A stretch of 64,000 bases of DNA, taken from Mycobacterium sp. 236(2023). Its GTDB lineage: Bacteria; Actinomycetota; Actinomycetes; Mycobacteriales; Mycobacteriaceae. The position numbers and the translations under genes are program-made. The notes beneath the pieces were generated by a model. The model worked only from the letters and a program-made list of their open reading frames with translations, made no database searches and had not been told where the DNA came from. The stretch lies in the NCBI RefSeq assembly GCF_029623955.1, contig NZ_JARSBP010000003.1:868001-932000 (forward strand), read 5' to 3'. Positions 42,756 to 52,146 of this stretch are shown one piece after another (within the stretch, counting starts at the first letter, position 1; the number at the start of each line of letters is the position of its first letter).

Positions 42756-43868
42756 TCAGCCCTTCGGCGGGACGGGCGCCGCGGCCTGGACCACGGGCTG
42801 GCCGTTCTCGGATTTCATGCGGCCGAACAGTTCGACGTAGTAAGGCGTGCACTGCTCGAGCGCCTGCTCGGTGGTGAAGAGCGGAACGTATCCCAGGTCG
42901 CGGCGGGCCTTGGCGATCGAGAAGTAGTTGTCGAGGTAAATCCGTTCCACCGCAAGCGGTTCGAGCAGTGGCTTGGGAAGCCCGAACTTGAAGTGGAGGA
43001 ACTGCCAGATCGTCATGGCGAACCACACCAGCCGGCCGGGCACCCGGAACGTCGGCCACGGTTCGCCGCACGCCTGCACCACGGGCCGGGAGAACTCGAA
43101 CATGTTGATCGGCTCGCCGTCGTTGATGAAGTACGCCTGGCCCGGCGCCGTGCCGCCGTCGACGAGATGTTCGGCGGCGAGGATGAAACCGTGCACGAGG
43201 TTGTGCACGTAGGAGTTGTCGAGCTTGACGTCCTTGCTGCCGACGAGCACCTTGACATGTCCGGCGAGCACGCTTTCGAACACCTTGCGGAACATCGTCT
43301 GATCGCCCCGGCCCCAGATGCCGCTGGGGCGGATCGAACACGTCAGCATGCCCGAGACGCCGTTCTGGCCGAGGACGAACTTCTCGGCGACGACCTTGGT
43401 CTCGGTGTAGAGGTCGTTGAAACGTTTGGTGTAGGGCAGGGTTTCATCACCGCCGGCGATGCGCTGCCCGCCCATCACCACACTGTTGGAGGCGGTGTAG
43501 ACAAACCGCTTCGTGCCGGCCTTCTGTGCGGCGTGTACGAGGTTCTTGGTGCCCTCGACGTTCACGGCGAAGCTGCGCTGGCGGTACTCCGCGGTGACGG
43601 ACGCGCCGCCCATCAGGTCGATGATGGCCGCGGTGTGGAAGACGGTGTCGATACCGTCGACCGCGGCACTCACGTCGTCGACGTTGGTGATGTCGCCCTC
43701 GAACACCACGAGGCGAGGGTGAGCGGGCAGCGGGGACGGCACGCGGTCGAACGACCGCACCTCCAGGCCGCGGTCGAGAAGCTCGGTGACGAGGTTGGCC
43801 CCGACGAAGCCTGAACCTCCGGTAACCAGGACCCGGCCGAGTTCTGTCTGCAGCGTTGCATCACCCAT
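42756..43868 (-). CDS. 3beta-hydroxysteroid dehydrogenase/isomerase (Rv1106c-like)
   Basis: 370 residues from ATG 43868, the length I recall for Rv1106c, the cholesterol-oxidising enzyme of M. tuberculosis. The NAD motif VTGGSGFVGANL is at 15-26 and the catalytic Tyr154-x3-Lys158 is in NDLYTETKVVAEK. It oxidises cholesterol or pregnenolone to the 3-oxo-delta4 steroid. A KstR-type palindrome 15 bp upstream fits sterol induction. Downstream is a strong hairpin. Confidence 0.93.
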   Translation of the reverse strand: MGDATLQTELGRVLVTGGSGFVGANLVTELLDRGLEVRSFDRVPSPLPAHPRLVVFEGDITNVDDVSAAVDGIDTVFHTAAIIDLMGGASVTAEYRQRSFAVNVEGTKNLVHAAQKAGTKRFVYTASNSVVMGGQRIAGGDETLPYTKRFNDLYTETKVVAEKFVLGQNGVSGMLTCSIRPSGIWGRGDQTMFRKVFESVLAGHVKVLVGSKDVKLDNSYVHNLVHGFILAAEHLVDGGTAPGQAYFINDGEPINMFEFSRPVVQACGEPWPTFRVPGRLVWFAMTIWQFLHFKFGLPKPLLEPLAVERIYLDNYFSIAKARRDLGYVPLFTTEQALEQCTPYYVELFGRMKSENGQPVVQAAAPVPPKG

Positions 43869-43883
43869 GCCGGGAAGAATAAC

Positions 43884-43897
43884 TGAAACGTGTTCCA
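43884..43897. promoter_or_regulatory. KstR-type operator upstream of the 3beta-HSD
   Basis: TGAAACGTGTTCCA fits TnnAACnnGTTnnA and ends 15 bp before the start codon, the same distance as at the thiolase. Confidence 0.75.
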
Positions 43898-43931
43898 ATT
43901 TCGAGATCTCGTGCCAGAGATGTTTTCGGAC

Positions 43932-44144
43932 TCAATCGTCTCCGTCGCTGTCGGCGGACAGCGCCTTCTCCACTCTTTCTCGTGCGCCAGCTAAGTGTTC
44001 TTCGCAACGTTTTGCGAGTTGCTCGCCTCTTTCCCACAGTTTCAGCGATGCATCCAGGTCGAGTCCGCCGTGCTCGAGATGCTCCACGACATCGATCAGC
44101 TCGTCGCGGGCCTCTTCATATCCCAGTTCACTAATAGGCTTCAT
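43932..44144 (-). CDS. xseB: Exonuclease VII small subunit
   Basis: 70 residues from ATG 44144 with AAGG 5 nt upstream (GTG 44150 is an alternative). Helical, with the family blocks [37 protein letters not shown]. Partner of XseA in single-strand DNA degradation. It overlaps the xseA stop. Position equals Rv1107c. Confidence 0.93.
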   Translation of the reverse strand: MKPISELGYEEARDELIDVVEHLEHGGLDLDASLKLWERGEQLAKRCEEHLAGARERVEKALSADSDGDD

Positions 44145-45390
44145 TTTCACCTTCGCTTGTCGCCAAGATCGCGCCGTCGGCCACGCGCACCCGCAGTCGC
44201 GTCCCTTCGGGCGCTTCCGTCACGGAGTGCAACACGTGCGGCTCGCCATCCGACGGGACGGCCTGAACCACCGCATAACCCCGCGCCAACGTCGCCGCCG
44301 GTCCCAGTGTCGTCAGGCGCGCCGACAGGTGGCCTATCCGCTCGGATTCGCCGGCGATCAGCCGGGTGATGTCGCGGCGGGCCGCGCTGCGGGCCCGGGT
44401 GATCTCGTCGGCACGTGCGTCGATCGCAGCCAGCGGCCGCGCAAGCACCGGCCTGCTGCGCAGCTGCGCGACGGTGTGCGCCTCCCGGTTCACCCAGTTG
44501 CGCAACGCGCGGGCGCTGCGCCGGCGGAGGTCCGTGACGAGCGCCTGCTCCGCGGCGGCGTCGGGCACGATCCGCTTGGCGGCGTCGGTCGGGGTGGCGG
44601 CGCGCAGGTCGGCGACGAGGTCGCACAGCGGGTTGTCCGGTTCGTGGCCGATGGCGCTGACCACCGGCGTCGTGCAGCGCGAGATCTCGCGGCACAGCGT
44701 CTCGTCGGAGAACGGCAGCAGGTCCTCGACGCTGCCGCCGCCGCGGGCCAGCACGATGACATCGACCTCGGGGTCGGCATCGAGTGCGCGCAGGGCCTCC
44801 ACGATCTGGGGCACTGCGTTGGGACCCTGCACCACCGTGTTGCGGACGGCGAACCGGACCGCGGGCCACCGGCTGGACGCGACGGCGGTGATGTCGTGCT
44901 CGGCGGCCGAAGCCCGGCCGGTGATCAGCCCGATGGTGCCGGGCAGAAACGGGAGTGGCCGCTTCAGGCGCGGATCGAACAGCCCTTCGGCGTCGAGCAG
45001 CCGTCTCAGCCGGTCGATGCGGGCCAGCAGCTCACCGATGCCGACGGCGCGGATCTCCGTCACGCGCAGCGAGAATGTGCCGCGGCCGGTGTAGAAACTG
45101 GGCTTGCCGTAGACGATCACCTGCGTGCCGTCCGACATCTTGACCGGTGCGTTGACGACCAGGTCCCGCGGACACGTCAGCGACAGCGACATGTCGGCCG
45201 CCGGGTCGCGCAGTGTGATGAACGCGGTGTTGGAGTTCGGGCGCAGCGTCAGCTGCGCGATCTGCCCCTCGACCCAGACGGCGCCCAGCTTGTCGATCCA
45301 GCCCGCGACGCGAATCGCCACGCCACGGACGGGGAACGGGTTGTCCGGCGACTGGCCTGGCGGGCTCTGCGTCCCGTCCGCCGGCGTCAC
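44131..45390 (-). CDS. xseA: Exonuclease VII large subunit
   Basis: 419 residues from GTG 45390. The N-terminal OB domain includes [25 protein letters not shown] in pieces, followed by the catalytic domain with [32 protein letters not shown] and [17 protein letters not shown]. With XseB it digests single-stranded DNA from both ends in mismatch repair. Overlaps both neighbours (GTGA with the upstream gene), giving a tight three-gene operon. Confidence 0.95.
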   Translation of the reverse strand: MTPADGTQSPPGQSPDNPFPVRGVAIRVAGWIDKLGAVWVEGQIAQLTLRPNSNTAFITLRDPAADMSLSLTCPRDLVVNAPVKMSDGTQVIVYGKPSFYTGRGTFSLRVTEIRAVGIGELLARIDRLRRLLDAEGLFDPRLKRPLPFLPGTIGLITGRASAAEHDITAVASSRWPAVRFAVRNTVVQGPNAVPQIVEALRALDADPEVDVIVLARGGGSVEDLLPFSDETLCREISRCTTPVVSAIGHEPDNPLCDLVADLRAATPTDAAKRIVPDAAAEQALVTDLRRRSARALRNWVNREAHTVAQLRSRPVLARPLAAIDARADEITRARSAARRDITRLIAGESERIGHLSARLTTLGPAATLARGYAVVQAVPSDGEPHVLHSVTEAPEGTRLRVRVADGAILATSEGENEAY

Positions 45391-45971
45391 TTCGCCGATG
45401 CGCGGGTGATCCTGTTGGCCAGCAGCGTCTGGTAAGGGGCGCGCGCCTTGTTCGACTCCTCGAATTCGAGGAGCGCCTCCAGGTCGGGCAGGCGCAGCGA
45501 CGTCAGCCGGGCACGCAACTGGGCCAGCGTCAGCGACTCGTAGTCGATCTCGGCGACGATCCCGGGGGCGTCGGCGGAGCCGTCGCTTTCCGCCGGCGTA
45601 TCGGCGGATTTCGCAGCCTCGGCGTCTCCGCTGAAGAGCGCAAAACGCCCTTCGGTCAGCCGCTCACCGTCACGCACCGGCAGTTCGACGACGTCACCGA
45701 GGGAGTCGTCGCCCTCGACGACGGTCACGTCCTCGTCGAAGGTTGCCCACTCGGGTTGTTCGTCCTTCGGCGGGAAGATCGACTCGAGCGTCTCGTCGCC
45801 CTTGATGACGAGGACGGCGACGTCCTGCTGCATCTTCATCACCATCTGCGCGATCTGGCTCGCGATGGTCATCGGGTACATCAGGATCGTCTGGGGGAGC
45901 TTGCGGGTCTCCTCGATGGCGGTCACCGCCGCGCCCACGAGCAGGCGGACCCCATACGGTGCAGTTGACAT
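45387..45971 (-). CDS. Rv1109c-like protein, possible lipid-droplet-associated
   Basis: 194 residues from ATG 45971 (GTG 45977 is two codons upstream). The N-terminal half is moderately hydrophobic and amphipathic ([42 protein letters not shown] in pieces), the middle is acidic, and the C-terminus ([26 protein letters not shown]) is helical. I recall homologues being annotated as lipid droplet-associated; this is not verified. It heads the xseA-xseB operon, overlapping xseA by 4 bp. Confidence 0.7.
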   Translation of the reverse strand: MSTAPYGVRLLVGAAVTAIEETRKLPQTILMYPMTIASQIAQMVMKMQQDVAVLVIKGDETLESIFPPKDEQPEWATFDEDVTVVEGDDSLGDVVELPVRDGERLTEGRFALFSGDAEAAKSADTPAESDGSADAPGIVAEIDYESLTLAQLRARLTSLRLPDLEALLEFEESNKARAPYQTLLANRITRASAK

Positions 45972-46011
45972 GGTCACAGCCTACGGCTGGGCGGTTCGAG
46001 GGGCAGGTAAG

Positions 46012-46017
46012 TACCCT
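46012..46017 (+). promoter_or_regulatory. -10 hexamer of ispH
   Basis: TACCCT ends 6 nt before ATG 46024, a leaderless layout. Confidence 0.4.
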
Positions 46018-46023
46018 GGAGTC

Positions 46024-47025
46024 ATGCCGCCGACTGTCAACATGGGGATTCCGGGCGCCGCGAGCTCGGTCGCCGACCGGCCGACCGGCAAACGCGTTCT
46101 GCTGGCCGAGCCGCGCGGTTACTGCGCCGGCGTCGATCGCGCCGTCGAGACCGTGGAGCGCGCCCTGGAAAAGCACGGCGCCCCGATCTACGTTCGCCAC
46201 GAAATCGTGCACAACCGCTACGTCGTCGACACGCTGGCCAAGGCCGGGGCGATCTTCGTCGAGCAGACCGATGAGGTGCCCGAGGGCGCCATCGTCGTGT
46301 TCTCCGCGCACGGCGTCGCGCCGACCGTCCACGTCGAGGCCGCGGCCCGCAATCTGAAGACCATCGACGCGACGTGCCCCCTCGTGACGAAGGTGCACAA
46401 CGAGGCCAAGCGGTTCGCCCGCGACGACTTCGACATCCTGCTCGTCGGCCACGAAGGCCATGAAGAGGTCGTCGGCACCGCCGGCGAAGCACCCGACCAC
46501 GTGCAGGTCGTCGACAACCCCGATGCGGTCGACAAGGTCACGGTGCGGGACCCGAACAAGGTGATCTGGCTGTCGCAGACGACGCTGAGCGTCGACGAGA
46601 CGATGGAGACCGTGCGCCGCTTACGGGAGAAGTTCCCGACGCTGCAGGATCCGCCCAGTGACGACATCTGCTACGCCACCCAGAACCGTCAGGTGGCGGT
46701 CAAGGCGATGGCGCCCGAGTGTGAACTGGTGATCGTCGTCGGATCGAAGAACTCGTCGAACTCCGTTCGCCTCGTCGAGGTGGCGCTGGGCGCGGGCTCG
46801 AATGCTTCGCACCTGGTCGACTACGCCGACGACATCGACCCTGCGTGGTTGTCCGGTGTCACGACGGTCGGTGTCACCTCCGGCGCGTCGGTTCCCGAGA
46901 TTCTGGTGCGCGGAGTGCTGGATCGCCTCGCCGAATACGGCTACGGCACCGTGCAGCCCGTCACCACCGCCAACGAGACACTCGTCTTCGCGCTGCCGCG
47001 AGAGATCAGGCCTGCGCGCAACTAG
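46024..47025 (+). CDS. ispH: 4-hydroxy-3-methylbut-2-enyl diphosphate reductase
   Basis: Last enzyme of the MEP isoprenoid pathway, a 4Fe-4S protein. 333 residues from ATG 46024; the longer open frame is antisense to the upstream gene. The cluster ligands are Cys34 ([11 protein letters not shown]), Cys118 (DATCPLV) and Cys216 ([11 protein letters not shown]). The SAHGVAP and VGSKNSSNS substrate motifs are present. Position equals lytB2 (Rv1110). Confidence 0.96.
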   Translation: MPPTVNMGIPGAASSVADRPTGKRVLLAEPRGYCAGVDRAVETVERALEKHGAPIYVRHEIVHNRYVVDTLAKAGAIFVEQTDEVPEGAIVVFSAHGVAPTVHVEAAARNLKTIDATCPLVTKVHNEAKRFARDDFDILLVGHEGHEEVVGTAGEAPDHVQVVDNPDAVDKVTVRDPNKVIWLSQTTLSVDETMETVRRLREKFPTLQDPPSDDICYATQNRQVAVKAMAPECELVIVVGSKNSSNSVRLVEVALGAGSNASHLVDYADDIDPAWLSGVTTVGVTSGASVPEILVRGVLDRLAEYGYGTVQPVTTANETLVFALPREIRPARN

Positions 47026-47043
47026 CGGGTACCTTCGGGGACC

Positions 47044-48810
47044 GTGAGGTCCCTACGACGCGGTTTCTCGGTCCTTTTCGTCGTCCTACATCTGCTGCTG
47101 GTCTCCGGCTGCAGTGACGCCGAGGACAGGCTCAACAGCACCGTCAGCGGCTTCGCCGATGCGCTCAGTCGCGGTGACGTCGCAGCCGCCGCGGCAATGA
47201 CCAGCGACCAGGCCGCCGCGTCCGACACCCTCGGCAAGCTTTTCGCCAGCCTGGGCACCGAAGTCCACGTCGACGTGTCCTCGGTGGCGCACGAGGAGAA
47301 TGCGGCGACCTTCGCCTTGGCGGCCACGTGGAAATTCGGACCCGAGAAGCAGACCGAGTGGACCTACACCACCCAGGGCGCCGCGAATGCCGACGGCGAC
47401 GACTGGAAGATCCAGTGGAACGCCGCCACCGTCGCGCCCGGTCTCGACGAGGGCCCGCTGTCATACAGCACGCTCGTCCCGATCCCCGCCGCCCGGGTGC
47501 TGGACCGCACCGGCGCCGAACTGCTCACCCAACACATCGTCACGCTCGTCGATGTCTCCCCCGGTGCTGACGTGAATGCCGTTGCCGCACTGCTCAATCC
47601 GATTGCGCCGACCATCACACCGCAATCGCTGAGCAGTGATCTGGCGGCAGGTAAACCCGTCACCGCGATCACGCTGCGCGAGGAAGACCTCGCGCCCATC
47701 CAGGAACCGTTGTCGGCGCTGCCGAACGTCACGCTGCGGCCGCAGACCCGGCTGCTGGCAACCGACAGGACGTTGACGTCACCGACCCTGAGCGGCCTGT
47801 CCGATCTGTGGCAACAACGCACCGACGCCGCCGCCGGCTGGGCCGTCACGGCGGAGACCGCCACCGGTCCCCAGCGGGTCGGCGGCGAGGACGCCAAACC
47901 CGTCGGCGACATCGCCAGCACGCTCGACATCGGCATGCAGCTCGCGGGAGAGGCCGCGCTGGCGCCGCTGACGACGCCCGCCGCGATCGTGGCCATTCAG
48001 CCGTCGACCGGCAGTGTGCTCGCCGTCGCGCAGAACGCACCCGCCGACGCGCAGGGCCCGATCGCACTGACCGGCCTGTATCCGCCGGGGTCGACCTTCA
48101 AGACGGTGACCGTGTCGGCCGCGCTGCAGGCCGGGCAGGTCACGCCCGACAGCATCGTCGGCTGCCCGGGCACCGAGAACATCGAGGGCAGGCAGATCCC
48201 CAACGACGACAACTTCGAGCTGGGCGACGTGCCGCTGCACACGGCGTTCGCGAAATCGTGCAACACCACGATGGGCCGGCTTGCGGTGAATCTGCCGCCC
48301 GACGGTCTCACGAAAGCCGCTGCGCAGCTCGGCCTCGGCATCGACTACGTCGCCCCCGGTATGACGACGGTGACCGGTTCGGTGCCTGTGGCCGACACGT
48401 CCGCGCTGCGCGTCGAGGAAGGCATCGGCCAGGGCAAGGTGACCGCGTCGCCGTTCGGCATGGCGCTCGTCGCCGCGACGCTGGCGCACGGTTCGGTGCC
48501 TGCACCCGCCATCGTCGAAGGCGAGCCCGGTGTGCCCGACCGCGCTCCCGACCCGCTACCCGCGGGGGTGGATCAGCAGGTGCAGGCGATGATGCGCGAG
48601 ACCATCACCGACGGCACCGCCACCCAGCTGCAGGACATTCCGGGGATGCTCGGCAAGACGGGCACAGCCGAATATATCGACGACACCCACGCCCACGGCT
48701 GGTTCGTCGGCATCCGCGGAGACCTGGCGCTGGCCGTCTTCGTCAGTGATGCGGGCAGTTCCGCTCCCGCCGTCGACGCCGCGGGCCGCTTCCTGCGGGC
48801 AGTCCCCTGA
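47044..48810 (+). CDS. Penicillin-binding lipoprotein (PBP-lipo family)
   Basis: 588 residues from GTG 47044, a lipoprotein with lipobox LLVSGC (Cys23). An N-terminal NTF2-like (MecA_N) domain is followed by a dimerisation region and a transpeptidase domain with S350-T-F-K, S405-C-N and K538-T-G, the three penicillin-binding motifs. It belongs to the class B PBP group of M. tuberculosis Rv2864c. It follows ispH by 18 bp; a similar PBP-lipo lies near MEP genes in M. tuberculosis, so this looks like a paralogue. Confidence 0.9.
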   Translation: MRSLRRGFSVLFVVLHLLLVSGCSDAEDRLNSTVSGFADALSRGDVAAAAAMTSDQAAASDTLGKLFASLGTEVHVDVSSVAHEENAATFALAATWKFGPEKQTEWTYTTQGAANADGDDWKIQWNAATVAPGLDEGPLSYSTLVPIPAARVLDRTGAELLTQHIVTLVDVSPGADVNAVAALLNPIAPTITPQSLSSDLAAGKPVTAITLREEDLAPIQEPLSALPNVTLRPQTRLLATDRTLTSPTLSGLSDLWQQRTDAAAGWAVTAETATGPQRVGGEDAKPVGDIASTLDIGMQLAGEAALAPLTTPAAIVAIQPSTGSVLAVAQNAPADAQGPIALTGLYPPGSTFKTVTVSAALQAGQVTPDSIVGCPGTENIEGRQIPNDDNFELGDVPLHTAFAKSCNTTMGRLAVNLPPDGLTKAAAQLGLGIDYVAPGMTTVTGSVPVADTSALRVEEGIGQGKVTASPFGMALVAATLAHGSVPAPAIVEGEPGVPDRAPDPLPAGVDQQVQAMMRETITDGTATQLQDIPGMLGKTGTAEYIDDTHAHGWFVGIRGDLALAVFVSDAGSSAPAVDAAGRFLRAVP

Positions 48811-48885
48811 CACCCCTGCGGCGAAACGGAATTCCAGCAGCGAAAGTTCGAGATGAGGCCTGCGAGGTTTCAGTCTCGGGACCGC

Positions 48886-49962
48886 TCAGATGTCGTATTC
48901 CCAGCGGTCGGCTTCGGCCTCACGCGATGCGCGCCGGCGGGGCCGGTACTCGGAGCGGTCGTCGGAATCCTCGCCGCGGTAGCGCACCCGCGAGACCGGG
49001 TGGTGCGAGCTCGAGCCGTTGGAACCGTACAGGTCTGACGGTTCCTGGTCGTCGTAGCGGCTGCGTCGCTGCGGCCGCTCACGTTGCGGCCTCTCGTACC
49101 GGTCGTCGCGGTCATAACGGGCCCGGCGCTCGCGCGGCGGCATCGCATCGCGGTCGCGGGCGGCGGAGTCGCGCGGCTGCCGCGACGACGAGCGGGGACG
49201 ACGACGCGGCTCCGGCTGGTCGCTCGGACGTTCTCTGCGCCGGCGCGGCCGTTCATCGTCACGGCCGTCACGGACAGGCTCGATGATCTCGGTCTCGGCG
49301 GCGCGGGAAGGCCTCGACCGGGGTGCGGAGCGCTTGGTCGGCCGCTCACCGCGGGCTGCCCGGTCACCTGCCGGCTTCCGCTCGCGGGAGCGTTGCCGAT
49401 CCGATGCGCGACGCGGGCGTGGCTCGTCCTCGACGGCGCCGGACCGCCGTCCCGCGAACAGGGCCGACAGCTTCGACGACAGCCCACCCGATGGCGCGTC
49501 GGACGCCTCCTCGGCGGGGCCCGGGCGGGCCGACTTGCCGAAGTACCAGCGCGCGAGGCCGATCAGCAGCACGACGGCCGAGGTGAAGAACATCAGCGGG
49601 AAACGCTCGATCAGCGGGTAGCCGCAGTTGATCAGGATGTCCTTGACGCCTTCGATCTGGCTGCTGTGCATCAGGAAGTACGCGCCGGGCACTGTGACGA
49701 ACAGCACCAGCGGCGGCTGGATCACCGCGGTGAACAAACCCGACTGCTGGACAGCGAGGACCGCGATGAGACAGCCGATGACATACAGGGACGCGAACGC
49801 GGCGGTGAGCTGACCGCCACCGGAGCCGGCGTCGAAAGCGAAGCCGATCGCGGATGCGACAACAGCGGTCAGAACCGCACCCCACCACGGAATCCCTGCG
49901 ATATTGGGGTGCGCGGAGCGGTGATCGGCGGCCACTGCCGACCGGGCGCGCTGTCCTGACAC
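48886..49962 (-). CDS. DUF6542 membrane protein with Arg-rich tail (Rv1111c-like)
   Basis: 358 residues from ATG 49962. Four hydrophobic helices in the first 145 residues (AVLTAVVASAIGFAF, SLYVIGCLIAVLAV, LVLFVTVPGAYFLM, LMFFTSAVVLLIGL), then about 200 residues dominated by Arg, Asp, Ser and Pro, surely disordered and possibly nucleic-acid or membrane binding. The family is restricted to actinobacteria. Divergent from ychF, as in M. tuberculosis. Confidence 0.82.
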   Translation of the reverse strand: MSGQRARSAVAADHRSAHPNIAGIPWWGAVLTAVVASAIGFAFDAGSGGGQLTAAFASLYVIGCLIAVLAVQQSGLFTAVIQPPLVLFVTVPGAYFLMHSSQIEGVKDILINCGYPLIERFPLMFFTSAVVLLIGLARWYFGKSARPGPAEEASDAPSGGLSSKLSALFAGRRSGAVEDEPRPRRASDRQRSRERKPAGDRAARGERPTKRSAPRSRPSRAAETEIIEPVRDGRDDERPRRRRERPSDQPEPRRRPRSSSRQPRDSAARDRDAMPPRERRARYDRDDRYERPQRERPQRRSRYDDQEPSDLYGSNGSSSHHPVSRVRYRGEDSDDRSEYRPRRRASREAEADRWEYDI

Positions 49963-50044
49963 ACGTCGAACTTACCGGCTCAAGCAACTGCGCGTCGCCA
50001 GCGCTCGGTGGCGTGGCGGCCACATTGCCTACACTGTGGTCTCC

Positions 50045-51118
50045 GTGGGCCTCAATCTCGGAATCGTCGGACTGCCGAACGTCGGTAAGTCGACTCTTTT
50101 CAACGCGCTGACACGTAACGACGTGCTCGCCGCCAACTACCCGTTCGCGACGATCGAACCGAACGAGGGCGTCGTCGCGCTCCCGGACGAGCGGCTGACC
50201 GAACTGGCCAAGATGTTCGGCTCGGAGAAGATCGTGCCCGCGCCGGTCACGTTCGTCGACATCGCCGGAATCGTGAAGGGCGCGTCCGAAGGCGCCGGGC
50301 TGGGCAACAAGTTCCTCGCCAATATCCGCGAGAGCGACGCCATCTGCCAGGTGGTGCGGGTGTTCGCCGACGACGACGTCGTGCACGTCGACGGCCGCGT
50401 CGACCCGAAGTCCGACATCGAGGTGATCGAGACCGAGTTGATCCTGGCCGACATGCAGACACTCGAGCGGGCGCTGCCGCGGTTGGAGAAGGAAGCCCGG
50501 ACGAACAAGGATCGCCGGCCCGTCTTCGATGCGGCGAAGGCGGCCAGCGAGGTGCTCGACACGGGCAAGACTCTCTTCTCTGCGGGCGCGGACGTTTCAC
50601 TGCTGCGCGAGCTGAACCTGTTGACCATCAAGCCTTTTCTGTATGTGTTCAACGCCGACGAGTCGGTGCTCACCGACGAGGCGAAGGTGGCGTCGCTGCG
50701 CGAGTTGGTGGCGCCGGCCGACGCGGTGTTCCTGGACGCCAAGATCGAGGCGGAACTCCAGGAACTCGACGACGAGTCGGCCGCCGAGCTGCTCGAGTCG
50801 ATCGGCCAGACGGAGCGTGGCCTGGATGCGTTGGCGCGGGCCGGTTTTCACACGCTGAAGCTGCAGACCTACTTGACGGCCGGGCCCAAGGAGGCGCGGG
50901 CGTGGACGATCCACCAGGGCGACACGGCGCCCAAGGCGGCCGGCGTCATCCACACCGACTTCGAGAAGGGCTTCATCAAGGCCGAGATCGTGTCGTTCGA
51001 CGACCTCGTCGAAGCCGGTTCGATGGCGGCGGCGAAGGCCGCGGGCAAGGTTCGCATCGAAGGCAAGGACTACGTGATGGCCGACGGCGATGTCGTGGAG
51101 TTCCGCTTCAACGTGTAG
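50045..51118 (+). CDS. ychF: Redox-regulated ATPase YchF
   Basis: Obg-family P-loop ATPase of 357 residues from GTG 50045 (MGLNLGIVGLPNVGKST; Lys15); a GTG three codons upstream is possible, and TACACT at 50030-50035 suits the shorter form. The G4 motif is NADE instead of NKxD, the mark of ATP-preferring YchF. A helical insertion and C-terminal TGS domain follow. It ends VVEFRFNV, and those codons are duplicated at 57646-57672 across the island. Confidence 0.95.
   Translation: MGLNLGIVGLPNVGKSTLFNALTRNDVLAANYPFATIEPNEGVVALPDERLTELAKMFGSEKIVPAPVTFVDIAGIVKGASEGAGLGNKFLANIRESDAICQVVRVFADDDVVHVDGRVDPKSDIEVIETELILADMQTLERALPRLEKEARTNKDRRPVFDAAKAASEVLDTGKTLFSAGADVSLLRELNLLTIKPFLYVFNADESVLTDEAKVASLRELVAPADAVFLDAKIEAELQELDDESAAELLESIGQTERGLDALARAGFHTLKLQTYLTAGPKEARAWTIHQGDTAPKAAGVIHTDFEKGFIKAEIVSFDDLVEAGSMAAAKAAGKVRIEGKDYVMADGDVVEFRFNV
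51092..51118 (+). repeat. Left direct repeat: 3' end of ychF
   Basis: 27 nt encoding VVEFRFNV and stop (TAG). Aligned with 57646-57672 it matches 22 of 27 positions: the first 12 nt and an inner 8-nt block (TTCAACGT) are identical, and all differences are synonymous or between stop codons. Interpreted as the left end of the island. Confidence 0.65.
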
Positions 51119-51137
51119 GTCGCCGAAGAAGGCGTAG

Positions 51138-51851
51138 GTACAACTGTGGGGAGGCAAGGAGGAGGCGCTGCGCGTAGCCGAGGAACTTTTGGCGGACGTC
51201 GAGCTCAAGCGCCTCAAGGCCTCGGAGATTGCACTGAAGGCGAGCCGGGTGGCTCGACTCGTGGGTCACGAGGGTCTGACGGTCGCGACGTGGTCTGGAA
51301 TCTGCGGACAGGTCGTTGCGACGATCTACGACATGGTGATGGAGATTTACCACGCACTGCTGTTTAGCGAACTCCAGGCGACTCTGTTTGCCGACACCCA
51401 GATAAGAGTGGACGGGTCGCTTTCGGCTGCGAGCGGATCCGCCCTCGACGAGATCGAGCGTGTTTCAGATCGGCTTCGCGATGGTGACCCGGAGTCCGTC
51501 AGCCAGGCCCTCACGACGTGTCGGCGGCTGATCGACTCGTGCGCTGATCATCTTTTTCCCGCGCAGGCCGACCAGTACCTGATCGGTGTCGGAGTCCCGC
51601 TGAAAGTCGGACAGCAGCAAGTCCTTAACCGTTTGTAGGCGTACACGTACCAATGCGGTATCACCACGAGTCGCCGAGACCGACTCCGACACACCCTCAA
51701 AGATCTCTACGAGCGGTGCTCGGCGGGGACCCACGAGGAAGTCACCGTAAATGAAGCTCCATTCGTTTTTCTTCAGACCTACATTGCACTGGGGGAGATC
51801 CTGACTTTCGAGCGCGGCAGCGAAACGACTGAGGCCCAAGGGCCCCTGTAG
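51138..51851 (+). pseudogene. AbiTii-domain abortive-infection-like gene, decayed
   Basis: One frame from 51138 to 51851 reads as a recognisable protein: LWGGKEEALRVAEELL, SEIALKASRVARLVG (AbiTii-like start), DGDPESVSQALTTCRRLID and, after an amber codon at 51636-51638, RDRLRHTLKDLYERC and FLQTYIALGEIL. Related proteins of this type, as I recall them, read through that point, and they carry about 90-100 extra residues after SRVARLVG, so an internal deletion is also likely. No ATG or GTG opens the frame; CTG 51144 is the only candidate near the start. Inactive antiphage gene is the best reading. Confidence 0.65.
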
Positions 51852-51937
51852 GTTGCGGTGTGCTGCCGGCTGCACCCGAGCCGGGTGGATGAATGCGGCG
51901 GGGATGTCGACGCCTATACATCTTTTGCTGTTTACTG

Positions 51938-51958
51938 CTATACATTTCGAGTGTATAG
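51938..51958. promoter_or_regulatory. TATACA palindrome upstream of the small HTH gene
   Basis: CTATACA (51938-51944) and TGTATAG (51952-51958) form a perfect 7-bp inverted repeat; TATACAT also occurs at about 51915 and GTATACATT at 51961. The cluster sits directly upstream of TTG 51976 and looks like an autoregulatory operator. Confidence 0.5.
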
Positions 51959-51975
51959 TCGTATACATTAATGAG

Positions 51976-52146
51976 TTGAAACGAGCCGCCAGAGATCTGA
52001 CTAATGCACGCGCGCGACTCGCGGAGGCGATGAGTTCCGCAGCTGACGCCGCCATCGCAGCTCATGCGGAAGGTATGACTGAAGTTGACCTGGCGCAGCA
52101 CCTCGGCGTGAATCGAATGACTATCCGAAAGTGGTTGGGCAAGTGA
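51976..52146 (+). CDS. Small helix-turn-helix protein
   Basis: 56 residues if TTG 51976 is used; no ATG or GTG suits the homologous part, and ATT 51967 is another option. The C-terminal half is a clear HTH (GMTEVDLAQHLGVNRMTIRKWLGK), preceded by an Ala-rich helix. Its stop overlaps the next gene's GTG (GTGA). With the TATACA operator it resembles a self-regulated DNA-binding subunit of a two-gene module. Confidence 0.65.
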   Translation: MKRAARDLTNARARLAEAMSSAADAAIAAHAEGMTEVDLAQHLGVNRMTIRKWLGK

